Below, piece by piece: positions 1 to 8,153 of a stretch of 32,034 nt of DNA. The notes beneath the pieces are model-generated. The model saw nothing but the letters and a program-made list of their open reading frames with translations, was not told the DNA's origin and ran no database searches. This stretch comes from Treponema sp. (lineage in GTDB: Bacteria > Spirochaetota > Spirochaetia > Treponematales > Breznakiellaceae). The DNA is taken from NCBI GenBank assembly GCA_031273325.1, contig JAISSB010000005.1, positions 1 to 32,034 of the forward strand. The letters are read 5' to 3'. A program made the position numbers and the translations under genes. Each line of letters opens with the position of its first letter. Position 1 is the first letter of the stretch.

Positions 1-156
1 GAACATTTGACGGAAGAGATAACGGGAGGGATGAATGAGATAGCGACAGGAGCGGAACAGATCAATAGTTCGATGGAACAGGTAGCGGGGATAAGCACGG
101 ACAATCGGGAACGGATTACGGCACTAGGAACTGAGGTATCAAAGTTTAAAGTGTAA
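1..156 (+). CDS. Methyl-accepting chemotaxis protein, C-terminal fragment (5' cut by window)
   Basis: Frame 1 is open from the first base and stops with TAA at 154-156, giving 51 residues. The sequence is the distal end of a cytoplasmic signalling coiled coil: a heptad pattern with EITGGMNEIATGAEQIN and a terminus EVSKFKV. It is clearly paralogous to the end of the complete receptor at 29369-31567 ([13 protein letters not shown] ... EVSRFKVSS). Such receptors control CheA kinase activity; this part belongs to the methylation helices, and no CheR-binding pentapeptide is present at the end. The sensor, HAMP and hairpin tip lie outside the window. An inverted repeat follows 18 bp after the stop. 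Confidence 0.9.
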   Translation, partial: EHLTEEITGGMNEIATGAEQINSSMEQVAGISTDNRERITALGTEVSKFKV

Positions 157-174
157 GAGTATTTTATGAAAGAA

Positions 175-199
175 AATCCACAGGGTTATCCTGTGGATT
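175..199 (+). terminator. Stem-loop after the chemotaxis receptor
   Basis: Perfect 10-bp stem (AATCCACAGG / CCTGTGGATT) with a 5-nt loop GTTAT, 18 bp after the receptor stop. No long T run follows, so it may be an mRNA 3'-end stabiliser or a weak terminator. Its CCACAGG/CCTGTGG stem recurs in the terminator at 21830-21862. Confidence 0.6.
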
Positions 200-203
200 A
201 ATC

Positions 204-255
204 GAGGTCTGTCCCCATACTTTAAATAGCCCTTATGATTCGGGGGTCTGTCCCC
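204..255 (-). repeat. Two solitary REP-like elements (GGTCTGTCCCC)
   Basis: Copies at 204-216 and 243-255 of the element whose other strand reads GGGGACAGACCTC. The rest of the 157-358 gap holds an odd-centred palindrome at 334-350 (CTCCACAA-C-TTGTGGAG) just before the end of nagB, and no gene that I can support. Confidence 0.8.
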
Positions 256-358
256 ATTCCTCGCTTGCTGTGGACTGAACCGTAGCCGTAAAAACTTTTT
301 CTTGAATGCATAAAGAGCAATAACCGTTGATTGCTCCACAACTTGTGGAGGGTTCTCC

Positions 359-1147
359 CTAACTTGCGGAGATATTTTTTGATTCTATATCTTTGAAATA
401 CCGCACGGTTGAAACCTTCAACTCGTCTGTAGCTTCTTCGTCACAAACAATAATCACTTTCGCATGCATTTGCAGACACGACAGCGTACACATCTGACTT
501 ACTGGTCCTTCAACAGTTGCTTGAAGCGCACGAGCCTTACTGTGACCGCTTACAATGATAAGCACCTCGCGCGCTGCCATAATGGTAGCAACTCCAACCG
601 TTAATGCGGTTGATGGAACGGCATGAATATCTCCGCCGAAAAACCGTGCATTTGCGTACTTAGTATCTGTTGTCAAGCTTTTAATTCGTGTATGTGAAGT
701 TAAAGATGAACCGGGTTCGTTAAATGCAATATGACCGTCTACGCCCATACCGCCTAAAAAAAGATCAATCCCCCCCGTTGCCGCTATACATGCTTCATAT
801 TCAGCACATTCTTTTTCAAGATCAGACGCACATCCGTTTAAAATATGGACATGTTCTTTCTTTATATCAATAAAATTGAAAAAATTATCCCACATGAATC
901 GGTGATAACTTTGCGGATGATCCGGGGACAAACCAACATATTCATCCATGTTAAACGTAATAACATGGGAAAATGAAAGTACATGTGCACGGTGTAAAGC
1001 AATTAATTCTTTATAAATACCTAAAGGACTTGATCCTGTTGGTAACCCCAGTACACACTTTTCTTTTTGTTTCATAATGCGGTTTGCAATATACTGTGCG
1101 CTCCACGCACTTGCTTGTTCGTAATTTCTACAAATAATAAGACGCAT
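359..1147 (-). CDS. nagB: Glucosamine-6-phosphate deaminase
   Basis: 262 aa, about the length of E. coli NagB (266). The enzyme converts glucosamine-6-phosphate to fructose-6-phosphate and ammonia in the cytoplasm, feeding amino sugars into glycolysis. Visible signatures are LPTGSSPLG (35-43, phosphate loop), FNMDEYVGL (65-73), and LGGMGVDGHIAFNEPGSS (131-148). D68, D137, H139 and E144 line up with the catalytic D72, D141, H143 and E148 of the E. coli enzyme at a constant offset of 4. A GGAGG Shine-Dalgarno lies just before the ATG at 1147. The lipoprotein gene ends 16 bp upstream on the same strand, so the two may be cotranscribed. Any allosteric control by N-acetylglucosamine-6-phosphate cannot be judged from sequence alone. 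Confidence 0.96.
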   Translation of the reverse strand: MRLIICRNYEQASAWSAQYIANRIMKQKEKCVLGLPTGSSPLGIYKELIALHRAHVLSFSHVITFNMDEYVGLSPDHPQSYHRFMWDNFFNFIDIKKEHVHILNGCASDLEKECAEYEACIAATGGIDLFLGGMGVDGHIAFNEPGSSLTSHTRIKSLTTDTKYANARFFGGDIHAVPSTALTVGVATIMAAREVLIIVSGHSKARALQATVEGPVSQMCTLSCLQMHAKVIIVCDEEATDELKVSTVRYFKDIESKNISAS

Positions 1148-1163
1148 AGTTCCTCCTCTCGCC

Positions 1164-2357
1164 TTACTGGGTTAATGTCCATGTTTTCCCGGTTTTTATA
1201 TATGTACCGGCTTTTCTGTTGTGATTTTGATAATAATTAATAAAATCTTTGTCAAATCCTGCTTCACTATTAATATAATCTTTATCGGCGCCAACAGTGA
1301 TACGGTTAAGGCGACTACTCCGAAACGCATACGTGCCAATAGTGCTGACACTGTCCGGTATAATAACGTCGCTCACGGTACTGTGATAAAATGCCCAATC
1401 TCCAATCGTATTAACGGTTGAAGGAATGCGGTATGCCGCCATATCTTTTCCGTCTGGGACTATATACAATACTGTTTTATCTTTGCTGAATAGCATACCG
1501 TCAACGCTCGTATACTGTTGATTTTTGGTACTTATTTCGATAGCTGTTAATGATCTATTACCTTCGAACACTAAATCACGTATTTCCCTTAAATTGTTTC
1601 CGCATGTTACCTTCGTTAATTGATTATGAGCAAAAGCATTTCTTCCAATAAAAAGAACATTGTCAGGAATATCAATAGTCGTTAAGTAATTGTATGCAAA
1701 GGCGCTCCAGCCAATGTACGTCACGCTCTCAGGAATAGTCACTGTTGTTAATTGATGTCCGTATAATGCTTCATATTCAATAGTAGTAACACCGTCTGGA
1801 ATAGTATAACTTGTTAAGCTTTTTCCGGCGGGGACACGGTACAGAATTGTTTTATCTTTGCTGAATAGCGTACCGTCAACACTGGCATAGTGGCGGTTTC
1901 GTACGCTCACGTTAACAGCTTTTAACGTCTGATTATGCGTAAATGCAGCTTGTTCAATACGCTCGATACTGTAAGGAATAGTTATACTCTGTATCTTTTT
2001 TTGATAAAACGCACGGTTCCCAATTTCAGTAACGGCTATTCCATCTATAATCGAAGGAATAACAACGGTGTTGTTAGTTCCTTTATATCCAGTGATGCGT
2101 ATCGTTCCCTTACTGTTGAGACAGTAGGTAAAATCTTCAGCAGGGCTTGGATCTTCAATAGAATCTTGTTCCACAATAGCTTCAGTACGTGCTGATTCCA
2201 TGGTGGCGGTATGTGACGGTTCAATAGTGATTGACAGTTGGGGAGGAGTATCAACACTACGGTGAATAGTGCCACTACTTGCACAGCCAAAAGTAACGAT
2301 AACACACCATAAACCTATAACGTTATGATTAATCACGTTTTTTTCCTTAAAATACAT
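1164..2357 (-). CDS. BspA-type leucine-rich repeat surface lipoprotein
   Basis: 397 aa from the ATG at 2355-2357. That start gives a short n-region with two lysines, a hydrophobic stretch VIGLWCVIVTFGC and a lipobox-like TFGC, so a lipidated exported protein is predicted. Upstream ATG (2390) and TTG (2402) starts bury the signal and are less likely; none has a clear Shine-Dalgarno. The body is LRR_5/BspA type with repeated TIPDGVTTIEYEAL, TIPESVTYIGWSAFAYN and DIPDNVLFIGRNAFAHN units. A distinctive longer module (YASVDGTLFSKDKTILY..VP.GK) occurs twice, so part of the gene arose by internal duplication. Proteins of this class in oral treponemes and Bacteroidetes take part in adhesion or coaggregation; that role is inferred here. 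It lies 16 bp upstream of nagB. Confidence 0.85.
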   Translation of the reverse strand: MYFKEKNVINHNVIGLWCVIVTFGCASSGTIHRSVDTPPQLSITIEPSHTATMESARTEAIVEQDSIEDPSPAEDFTYCLNSKGTIRITGYKGTNNTVVIPSIIDGIAVTEIGNRAFYQKKIQSITIPYSIERIEQAAFTHNQTLKAVNVSVRNRHYASVDGTLFSKDKTILYRVPAGKSLTSYTIPDGVTTIEYEALYGHQLTTVTIPESVTYIGWSAFAYNYLTTIDIPDNVLFIGRNAFAHNQLTKVTCGNNLREIRDLVFEGNRSLTAIEISTKNQQYTSVDGMLFSKDKTVLYIVPDGKDMAAYRIPSTVNTIGDWAFYHSTVSDVIIPDSVSTIGTYAFRSSRLNRITVGADKDYINSEAGFDKDFINYYQNHNRKAGTYIKTGKTWTLTQ

Positions 2358-2483
2358 ATATCTTGCAAAGCAATGATTGACAAAAACCATACTGTGTCTC
2401 AATCAAAGCTATTAAAATGCTCATCAATATCATGCTAATTGAGAAAAACGTTATGTTCAAGGTTAAACACAAGAGCCGTGTCC

Positions 2484-2513
2484 TTGATTCTCGAGTATTT
2501 ATACTGATACAAT
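2484..2513 (+). promoter_or_regulatory. Sigma-70-type promoter predicted to give a leaderless moxR mRNA
   Basis: TTGATT (2484-2489), 18-bp spacer, TACAAT (2508-2513). The ATG is at 2520, so a start site 7 nt after the -10 would be the A of the ATG. No Shine-Dalgarno is seen upstream. Position and spacing are read directly; leaderless transcription is inference. Confidence 0.55.
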
Positions 2514-2519
2514 ACTGCT

Positions 2520-3467
2520 ATGCAGGTTGAAGAGGTAGCTGATACCCTGATCACAGGTATCACGCGAGTCATCCAAGCTCAACGCGAAACACTAGAATTA
2601 CTTGTTTCTGCACTGTTTGCACGAGGTCACATTCTTTTAGAAGACAATCCAGGATTAGGAAAGACAACGCTTGCAAAAACGATAGCAGCGCTTATTGCGG
2701 GAGCACACGGGAACACGCTTCAGTTCAAGCGGGTGCAATTTACTCCGGACTTACTTCCCTATGATATTACCGGGGTTGATGTGTTTGATCCGGACAGTCA
2801 TGCGTTTCATTTTGTCGAGGGACCGGTTTTTGCACATATCGTCCTTGCTGACGAAATTAACCGTACCACACCGAAAGTTCAATCTGCGCTCCTTGAAGTA
2901 ATGGCAGAACGGCAAGTAACTATCGGTACGAATACCCACATACTTCCTCAGCCTTTTATTGTTGTTGCAACACAAAATCCCATTGAAAGCGAAGGAACAT
3001 TCCCGTTACCGGCTGCTCAACTCGATAGATTTATGATTCGTCTTTCGTTAGGGTACCCTTCACGTGAAGCTGAACTCCGCATTGTAGCGCAGAATCCGGG
3101 TGAAAACATGCTTGATATGCTTAAGCCGATTATCACGGTCGAGGATATCCTTCAAACACAACATGCTGCTCAAGTACTGTTTTGTCACCCCACGCTTCAA
3201 GAAGTTATCGTTGATATAGTTCGCGATACCCGGACGCATGAAGCTCTCCTTTTTGGAGCATCCCCGCGGGCGGCGTTGCATCTTCTGGCGGCGGCACGGG
3301 CGCACGCCCTCACGAGAGGAGCAGATTTCGTAACCGACCTCGACATAGCAAAGCTTGCGATCCCGGTTTTAGCGCACCGCCTCAAAGTACGAAACCCGCG
3401 TACCCGTCCGGAAACAATCGTTCAAGAGATTTGCTATGAGCGCCTCAACCACATCAAAGCGCTTTAA
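2520..3467 (+). CDS. MoxR-family AAA+ ATPase
   Basis: 315 aa, usual length for the family. Walker A is DNPGLGKTT (42-50), Walker B is HIVLADEI (106-113), the sensor-1 region is TQNP (151-154), and AAQLDRF (165-171) carries the conserved arginine. The C-terminal lid (to residue 315) has the SPRAALHLL motif typical of MoxR. MoxR ATPases act as chaperone-like assembly factors, usually together with a DUF58 protein and von Willebrand A-domain proteins. Here the DUF58 gene overlaps its 3' end, but the VWA genes are not in the window. The ATG lacks a ribosome binding site and sits at the predicted transcription start. The exact client is unknown. Confidence 0.93.
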   Translation: MQVEEVADTLITGITRVIQAQRETLELLVSALFARGHILLEDNPGLGKTTLAKTIAALIAGAHGNTLQFKRVQFTPDLLPYDITGVDVFDPDSHAFHFVEGPVFAHIVLADEINRTTPKVQSALLEVMAERQVTIGTNTHILPQPFIVVATQNPIESEGTFPLPAAQLDRFMIRLSLGYPSREAELRIVAQNPGENMLDMLKPIITVEDILQTQHAAQVLFCHPTLQEVIVDIVRDTRTHEALLFGASPRAALHLLAAARAHALTRGADFVTDLDIAKLAIPVLAHRLKVRNPRTRPETIVQEICYERLNHIKAL

Positions 3468-4590
3468 TATGCAATTTTCCCACCTGGGATCTTTTTTATC
3501 CCTTGTGGCTTTTCTCAGCATCATTGCAGGAATGTTTCGTCACGAATGGATACTCACTATGGTTGGTATTATTTTATCGGTCGTTATTATCTATTCGATA
3601 TCTGCTCTTTTTTTTCTTTCAGTGATCCATAGACGCCGGTTCCGTTCACTTTCCTGCAGAATTCTCAACCCTTCCGGTGTGTGCGGAGACAGTGTCACTG
3701 TTACTTTGGACCATGCCGCTCATTTTTTTTGTCTTCCTGCGCTTATTATCCGCTATGAATTCCGCATACAAACGAAAGACAAACGGACGCTCTTTTGCAG
3801 TTTAAATCCCGCGTTTCCCAAAAGCAGCTTTAAAGTTGCTGACCGGGGAGCTTACTACCGGTTAACAGACGGTGTGGTGCTTTCAGATACTTTTGGTATA
3901 TTGAGTGTGAGTTTTCCCTCGCTTGATCAAAATGACCATGCACGGTTGCTCATTAGTCCGCATAAAGGAGAGCAGATTCCGGAAATATCCCTACAGTCCG
4001 GAGGCAGTACCCTAAGAGCCGAACTGCCCCGTACAAAAACCGACGATCTGCATGAGCAACGGCAGTATGTACCGGGTGACGATCCCCGCAAAATCAACTG
4101 GAAACTCTATGGACACAGCGGCACGCTTTTTATCCGTGAGGGAGCATTTGAACCTCCCCCCCATGCAAATATCGTTGTGTTGGTGGATACTCAAGCGGAT
4201 ATGACGGTATTTAGCCGTGAACAAGCTCTCCGGGCTGTGGATATCCTTTGTGAGCAAGCTTTAACGCTCATTGCACTGTATGAGGAGCGGATCAACGGTA
4301 TTGGGTGGACCGGGAGCGGCACGCTCCACACCGGCACTCCAGCGGAGCTTGCTCAAGCTCTTGCATACCCGTTTATGATTCCGCTTTCAGAATTTTCTCC
4401 GCTCCCTGCGTGTCCTCAAGAATGTTCGGTTATAATCCTTGCACTCCCGCGCCAGTATGAAGACAGTGCCACCAGTAGTCTTCAGCAATTTCTCAGTACC
4501 CACAAAGCAGACGTTCTATTTTCTCATACTACCGGGTCAACGCAGCCGCAGCTGCGCCGAGCAATGAAGCCTGATCGACCGGCGCGATAA
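3436..4590 (+). CDS. DUF58-domain membrane protein, partner of MoxR
   Basis: 384 aa from ATG 3436, overlapping moxR by 32 bp; an alternative ATG at 3469 (373 aa, starting MQFSHLG) lies just past the moxR stop. Two adjacent membrane helices fall at about residues 16-33 and 39-63. A beta-rich region follows, then the DUF58 signature YVPGDDPRKINWKLYG (211-226) and a VWA-like core (IVVLVDTQADM, 246-256). MoxR-DUF58 pairs are a widely conserved module, and the overlap implies translational coupling. The last 62 bp are antisense to the hexokinase 3' end. Function is unknown beyond family association. Confidence 0.88.
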   Translation: MSASTTSKRFNMQFSHLGSFLSLVAFLSIIAGMFRHEWILTMVGIILSVVIIYSISALFFLSVIHRRRFRSLSCRILNPSGVCGDSVTVTLDHAAHFFCLPALIIRYEFRIQTKDKRTLFCSLNPAFPKSSFKVADRGAYYRLTDGVVLSDTFGILSVSFPSLDQNDHARLLISPHKGEQIPEISLQSGGSTLRAELPRTKTDDLHEQRQYVPGDDPRKINWKLYGHSGTLFIREGAFEPPPHANIVVLVDTQADMTVFSREQALRAVDILCEQALTLIALYEERINGIGWTGSGTLHTGTPAELAQALAYPFMIPLSEFSPLPACPQECSVIILALPRQYEDSATSSLQQFLSTHKADVLFSHTTGSTQPQLRRAMKPDRPAR

Positions 4591-5845
4591 AATACGGTAA
4601 CGGTTTTTCATTATTCACCATAATATGCAGCCATGAATCAAGCGCGCTCCGCATTCCTTTGTATATCAAGTATGTTGTTCCTTCAATCGCAACACGCACC
4701 GGGTTTGCGGTATCATAGTGATCAATTCGTTTGATCGCTGCTGCGATAGGTGCTGCTGCAAGCAGTGCGCCGCGCTCGGTAAGCAGTGATGCGAGGTATG
4801 TAAAGGTATTTCGGGCATCGCTTTCTTCGGGAGCAAAAAGCCCGGAAAAGGGATTTTGAGCAGGCGGATTCACAGGATACCTGAGAAATTCGTTTAAATC
4901 TTTCGTGTACAGCTGCTTCCATGCGGTAAATTCAGCAGATTTGTTGAATTGCAGGATACCGTCATACAGAGCTTGTTTTGCAACGACAAAGAACAAAGGT
5001 CCCAAATATGCGCCTGACGATGCTTTTTCCAAGAGATAAGTACCGGGGTTTTTCGTCGTCCGATCAAATTCCCTGTCTAAATACCCTTGGTAACGGTGTG
5101 CAAAATTCCCCGTTTCACAAACAACAATACATGGATTTTCAAACGTTTCAGCTTTAATTTTAGGGATACTGTATTCCGGATACGCGGTGTTATACCCTGT
5201 TCCCAAAATAGCGCCAACCATCGGCCCGTTTCCCATATCGCCCATTTCAATTAAGCCGGTAAAAAGTGTTGCAACAGTATCATTAAGCAGGGCAATACGG
5301 TCAGGAGCTTTTATTCTCCTTCGGGCAAGCGCTTGACGCACTCCTTTGATAACCGGTTTTCCAATCACATCCGGGACATTAACTTCTTTACTTAAAGCTA
5401 ACACGATACCGTCTGCTTCTTCTGTTATTTCAGTAGGATAAGAAAAGCAAAATCCAATACCTTCAACGGAAGAGCGCAATTCTAAGAGCTGGACTATCAA
5501 GTCGGCAATCTGATTAAAGAATTGTTCTTCATTTAACTGCCCTTGGGTACCGGGCATAGGGACTTTTTCGATATGCTCGATGACTGCTCGTGCTTCAGAA
5601 TCAAAATGTATCAATGCGGCACGGAAATTTGTCCCTCCCGCATCCAACGCTATAACCGTTTTTCCGGGCGCTACCGATTGAATCGGCGTTAAATACGAAG
5701 GAATCATAGGCAAACTTGAAGGCTGTCCCTTCAAACCCCGCTCCATATCAATGAGTACCTCCCGCACCAACGTATGGGGGTCGCATACTTCATAATGAAA
5801 ACCGTAATACCGTGCAAAATCAGCTATTGCATGGGGATCAAACAT
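4529..5845 (-). CDS. Hexokinase (eukaryote-type family)
   Basis: 438 aa. It phosphorylates hexoses at C6 with ATP in the cytoplasm, the entry step to glycolysis. The actin-like sugar-kinase fold shows LDAGGTNFRAA (67-77, phosphate 1), GFCFSYPTE (131-139, sugar-binding), LLNDTVATL (186-194, with catalytic D189), GAILGTGYNTAY (211-222, phosphate 2) and ETGNF (244-248). The family resembles yeast and mammalian hexokinases rather than bacterial glucokinases, and a homologue of this kind is known in T. pallidum. A Shine-Dalgarno (AGAGGT) precedes the ATG. The 3' end overlaps the convergent DUF58 gene by 62 bp, so the two mRNAs are complementary there. Confidence 0.93.
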   Translation of the reverse strand: MFDPHAIADFARYYGFHYEVCDPHTLVREVLIDMERGLKGQPSSLPMIPSYLTPIQSVAPGKTVIALDAGGTNFRAALIHFDSEARAVIEHIEKVPMPGTQGQLNEEQFFNQIADLIVQLLELRSSVEGIGFCFSYPTEITEEADGIVLALSKEVNVPDVIGKPVIKGVRQALARRRIKAPDRIALLNDTVATLFTGLIEMGDMGNGPMVGAILGTGYNTAYPEYSIPKIKAETFENPCIVVCETGNFAHRYQGYLDREFDRTTKNPGTYLLEKASSGAYLGPLFFVVAKQALYDGILQFNKSAEFTAWKQLYTKDLNEFLRYPVNPPAQNPFSGLFAPEESDARNTFTYLASLLTERGALLAAAPIAAAIKRIDHYDTANPVRVAIEGTTYLIYKGMRSALDSWLHIMVNNEKPLPYFIAPVDQASLLGAAAAALTR

Positions 5846-5950
5846 AGTGTACCTCTTTCCCTTAATGGGTTCTAATTAACGTACTGCTAGTATAGTTAAC
5901 AACAAACAAAAACTAAAGCTAAAGTGTAGCACCACGCGCGCTCTGATTCC

Positions 5951-6906
5951 GAGGTCTGTCCCCATTCGTTAGAAATGTCAGTTTTATTCAGAGGTCTGTC
6001 CCTGTTGGTCAGAAATCTGTCGGTTTGATTCCGAGGTCTGTCTCCGTTTGTCAGAATCTATCTGTTTTATTCAGAGGTCTGTCCCTGTTGGTCAGAAATC
6101 TATCTGTTTTATTCGGAGGTCTGTCCCCGTTGTTGTCAGAAATCTGTCTTTCTGATTCAGAGGTCTGTCCCCATTCGTCAGAAATCTATCTGTTTTATTC
6201 GGAGGTCTGTCCCTGTTGATCGGGAATCTGTCGGTTTTATTCGGAGGTCTGTCCCTGTTTGTCAGAAATCTGTCGGTTTGATTCAGAGGTCTGTCCCCGT
6301 TGGTCAGAATCTATCTGTTTTATTCGGAGATCTGTCCCCATTCGTCTTTTATTTAGAGGTCTGTCCCCATTCGTCAGAAATCTATCTGTTTTATTCGGAG
6401 GTCTGTCCCCATTCGTCAGAAATCTGTCGGTTTGATTCGGAGGTCTGTCCCCGTTGGTCGGAAATCTTCTGTTTGATTCCGAGGTCTGTCCCTGTTGTAA
6501 GAAATGTCGGTTTTATTCAGAGGTCTGTCCCTGTTGTCAGAAATCTATCTGTTTTATTCGGAGGTCTGTCCCCGTTGGTCGGAAATCTGTCGGTTTTATT
6601 CGGAGATCTGTCCCCGCTTGTCGGAAATCTGTCGGTTTGATTCAGAGGTCTGTCTCCGTTGGTCAGAAATCTATCTGTTTTATTTAGAGGTCTGTCACTG
6701 TTGTAAGAAATGTCGGTTTTATTCAGAGGTCTATCCCTGTTGGTCAGAAATCTATCTGTTTTATTCGGAGGTCTATCCCTGTTGGTCGGAAATCTGTCTG
6801 TTTGATTCCGAGGTCTGTCCCTGTTGTTGTCAGAAATCTGTCGGTTTGATTCCGAGGTCTGTCCCCATTCGTCTTTGATTCGGAGGTCTGTCCCCGTTGC
6901 CAAGGG
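5951..6906 (+). repeat. Array of about 24 units of a 42-bp repeat (REP-containing), forward orientation
   Basis: Units start with GAGGTCTGTCCCC at 5951, 5991, 6033, 6074, 6116, 6160, 6202 and so on to 6883. Most spacings are 39-44 bp, and two units are cut to 29. Each unit has a second half GAAATCTGTC..TTTGATTC that matches the first at 8 of 10 leading bases, so a unit looks like two diverged 21-mers. The last unit forms a hairpin with an inverted copy: CTGTCCCC at 6888-6895 pairs with GGGGACAG at 6905-6912. Open frames run through the array on both strands only because the period is near a multiple of three; I do not call them genes. The array lies between the divergent hexokinase and 7409 genes. 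Confidence 0.93.
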
Positions 6907-7004
6907 GGACAGTCCCCACGAGAAGAAAAAGGCTTGACATTCTCAATCAGCATTACTACAATAACCAGAAATGGATTATTCAAAAGCAAAAATATATAAA
7001 GAAT

Positions 7005-7018
7005 CCCCCCCCCCCCCC
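7005..7018. repeat. Homopolymer tract of 14 C
   Basis: Uninterrupted C14 (G14 on the minus strand) in the 6913-7194 gap. Such tracts change length by slippage and switch expression in other treponemes (for example poly-G tracts upstream of tpr genes). On the minus strand it falls inside a short open frame with a hydrophobic segment (ILYIFLLLNNPFLVIVVMLI), which may be a broken gene. No intact gene is supported here. Confidence 0.85.
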
Positions 7019-7194
7019 ACAAAGGCTTTCTAAGAACTACGCTCTTTTTATATTCGGATAATATTCTCATAGCTACAGAAAACGGCAGCGGCACATGGTG
7101 TGCGCTCTTGAAGTGTAGTATATGGAAACTTTTGAAACTATTGCCTCGAATTTCTTGCACGTATACAGTATTTTCTCAAGACAATACCCCACAA

Positions 7195-7362
7195 TCTAAA
7201 GATTTCACCTCAACGTCTAAAGACTTTACCTCAACGTCTAAAGACTTCAACCTAAAATCTAAAGACTTCACCTCAACGTCTAAAGACTTTACCTCAACGT
7301 CTAAAGACTTCACTTCAAAATCTTTAGACTTCACTCAAAAATCTAAAGACAATAGACCCCCT
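7195..7362. repeat. 21-bp tandem array, 8 units
   Basis: TCTAAAGAC or a close variant begins at 7195, 7216, 7237, 7258, 7279, 7300, 7321 and 7342, exactly 21 bp apart. The array ends about 45 bp before the next ATG. It is followed by short inverted repeats (CCCC-TTT-GGGG and GGGAAA-AAA-TTTCCC at about 7360-7382). Confidence 0.93.
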
Positions 7363-7408
7363 TTGGGGAAAAAATTTCCCATTTGGGATAGATAAGGAGG
7401 AATACACT

Positions 7409-8077
7409 ATGATTCAAAGAACTGACTGGTTCCCGACAGGCCGAGAGGCAATATTGGCCATGGCACGGAACTGGCAGGATGTTACCGGATCCGAAACCGA
7501 CGCATTTGGCATCCCCACTACCGTTCTAACTGGACTCGGCAGCCTTATAACGGCGGCAAATACCGCCCTGATTAAGGCGCAGAACGAGACCACCAGAACG
7601 CCTGTAGCTACTGCCCAATGTAAAACGGCTTTTGAAGCATTGACTGCTGCAATGCGGGACATCAAAAAACGATATTTTTTGACTCCGCCCTTGGAGGATG
7701 CGGATTATGTGAGCTTGGGCTTAAGAATTCCCGACAGCACCCCGACCCCAAGCGGGGACCCTTCCGCTCAAGTTATGGTAGAGACCTATCTGGTAGGCCG
7801 GCATGAACTTGGCATAAAAATTATCTACGTTACCGGGAGCGCTGCCGACCCGGCAAACAAAGGCTATCGGATATGGTACAGCTTGATCGCTCCCGGTGAA
7901 ACACCCCCCGTAAACCCCGATGACCTCCGCAAGTCGTTTTTTACCAAACGGAAAAAGGACTTAATAGAATTCGACTTTGGAGACAGCGGGAAAACCGCCT
8001 ATGTTGCGGTGCAAATAGAGAACAACGAGGGGAAAAAAGGTCCCTGGGGGCCGCTGGTATCAGCTTTGATACCTTAA
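7409..8077 (+). CDS. Conserved hypothetical protein, possible fibronectin-III-like C-terminus
   Basis: 222 aa. A strong Shine-Dalgarno (AAGGAGG) sits 8-9 nt before the ATG. There is no signal peptide. The N-terminal half is predicted helical (DWFPTGREAILAMARNWQDV; alanine-rich to about residue 95). After a proline-rich linker (STPTPSGDP), the C-terminal part is beta-like and ends RIWYSLI...YVAVQIENNEGKKGPWGPLVSALIP, the kind of ending seen in fibronectin-like folds. I do not recognise the family with certainty. A hairpin and a lipoprotein gene follow on the same strand within 80 bp, suggesting an operon. Its upstream region carries the C14 tract and the 21-bp array, so its expression may be affected by them. 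Confidence 0.8.
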   Translation: MIQRTDWFPTGREAILAMARNWQDVTGSETDAFGIPTTVLTGLGSLITAANTALIKAQNETTRTPVATAQCKTAFEALTAAMRDIKKRYFLTPPLEDADYVSLGLRIPDSTPTPSGDPSAQVMVETYLVGRHELGIKIIYVTGSAADPANKGYRIWYSLIAPGETPPVNPDDLRKSFFTKRKKDLIEFDFGDSGKTAYVAVQIENNEGKKGPWGPLVSALIP

Positions 8078-8085
8078 CAAGGTTT

Positions 8086-8105
8086 TTAGCCGCTTGAGCG
8101 GCTAA
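8086..8105 (+). terminator. Intergenic stem-loop between 7409 gene and lipoprotein gene
   Basis: Perfect 8-bp stem TTAGCCGC / GCGGCTAA with a TTGA tetraloop, 9 bp after the stop. No T run follows on this strand, so it may be an attenuator or processing/stability element rather than a full terminator. Confidence 0.6.
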
Positions 8106-8153
8106 CCATAAAAAATTGTCGGCGGGACATAAAAACCGCAAGGAGTAAAGAAC

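Noticed and set aside
2045-2305. Frames inside the lipoprotein gene on either strand
   Set aside because: They are shadows of the leucine-rich gene with no start signals of their own.
6025-6903. Open frames of 60-138 codons on both strands through the 42-bp array
   Set aside because: They follow from a repeat length near a multiple of three without stop codons. Both strands are open, there is no ribosome binding site, and the peptides are pure repeats.
5951-6906. CRISPR array
   Set aside because: Units are contiguous without unique spacers, and no cas genes are in the window. The same holds for the other arrays.
7108-7395. 95-codon frame over the 7195 array
   Set aside because: Mostly SKDFTST repeats from the 21-bp units; no ribosome binding site or conserved part.
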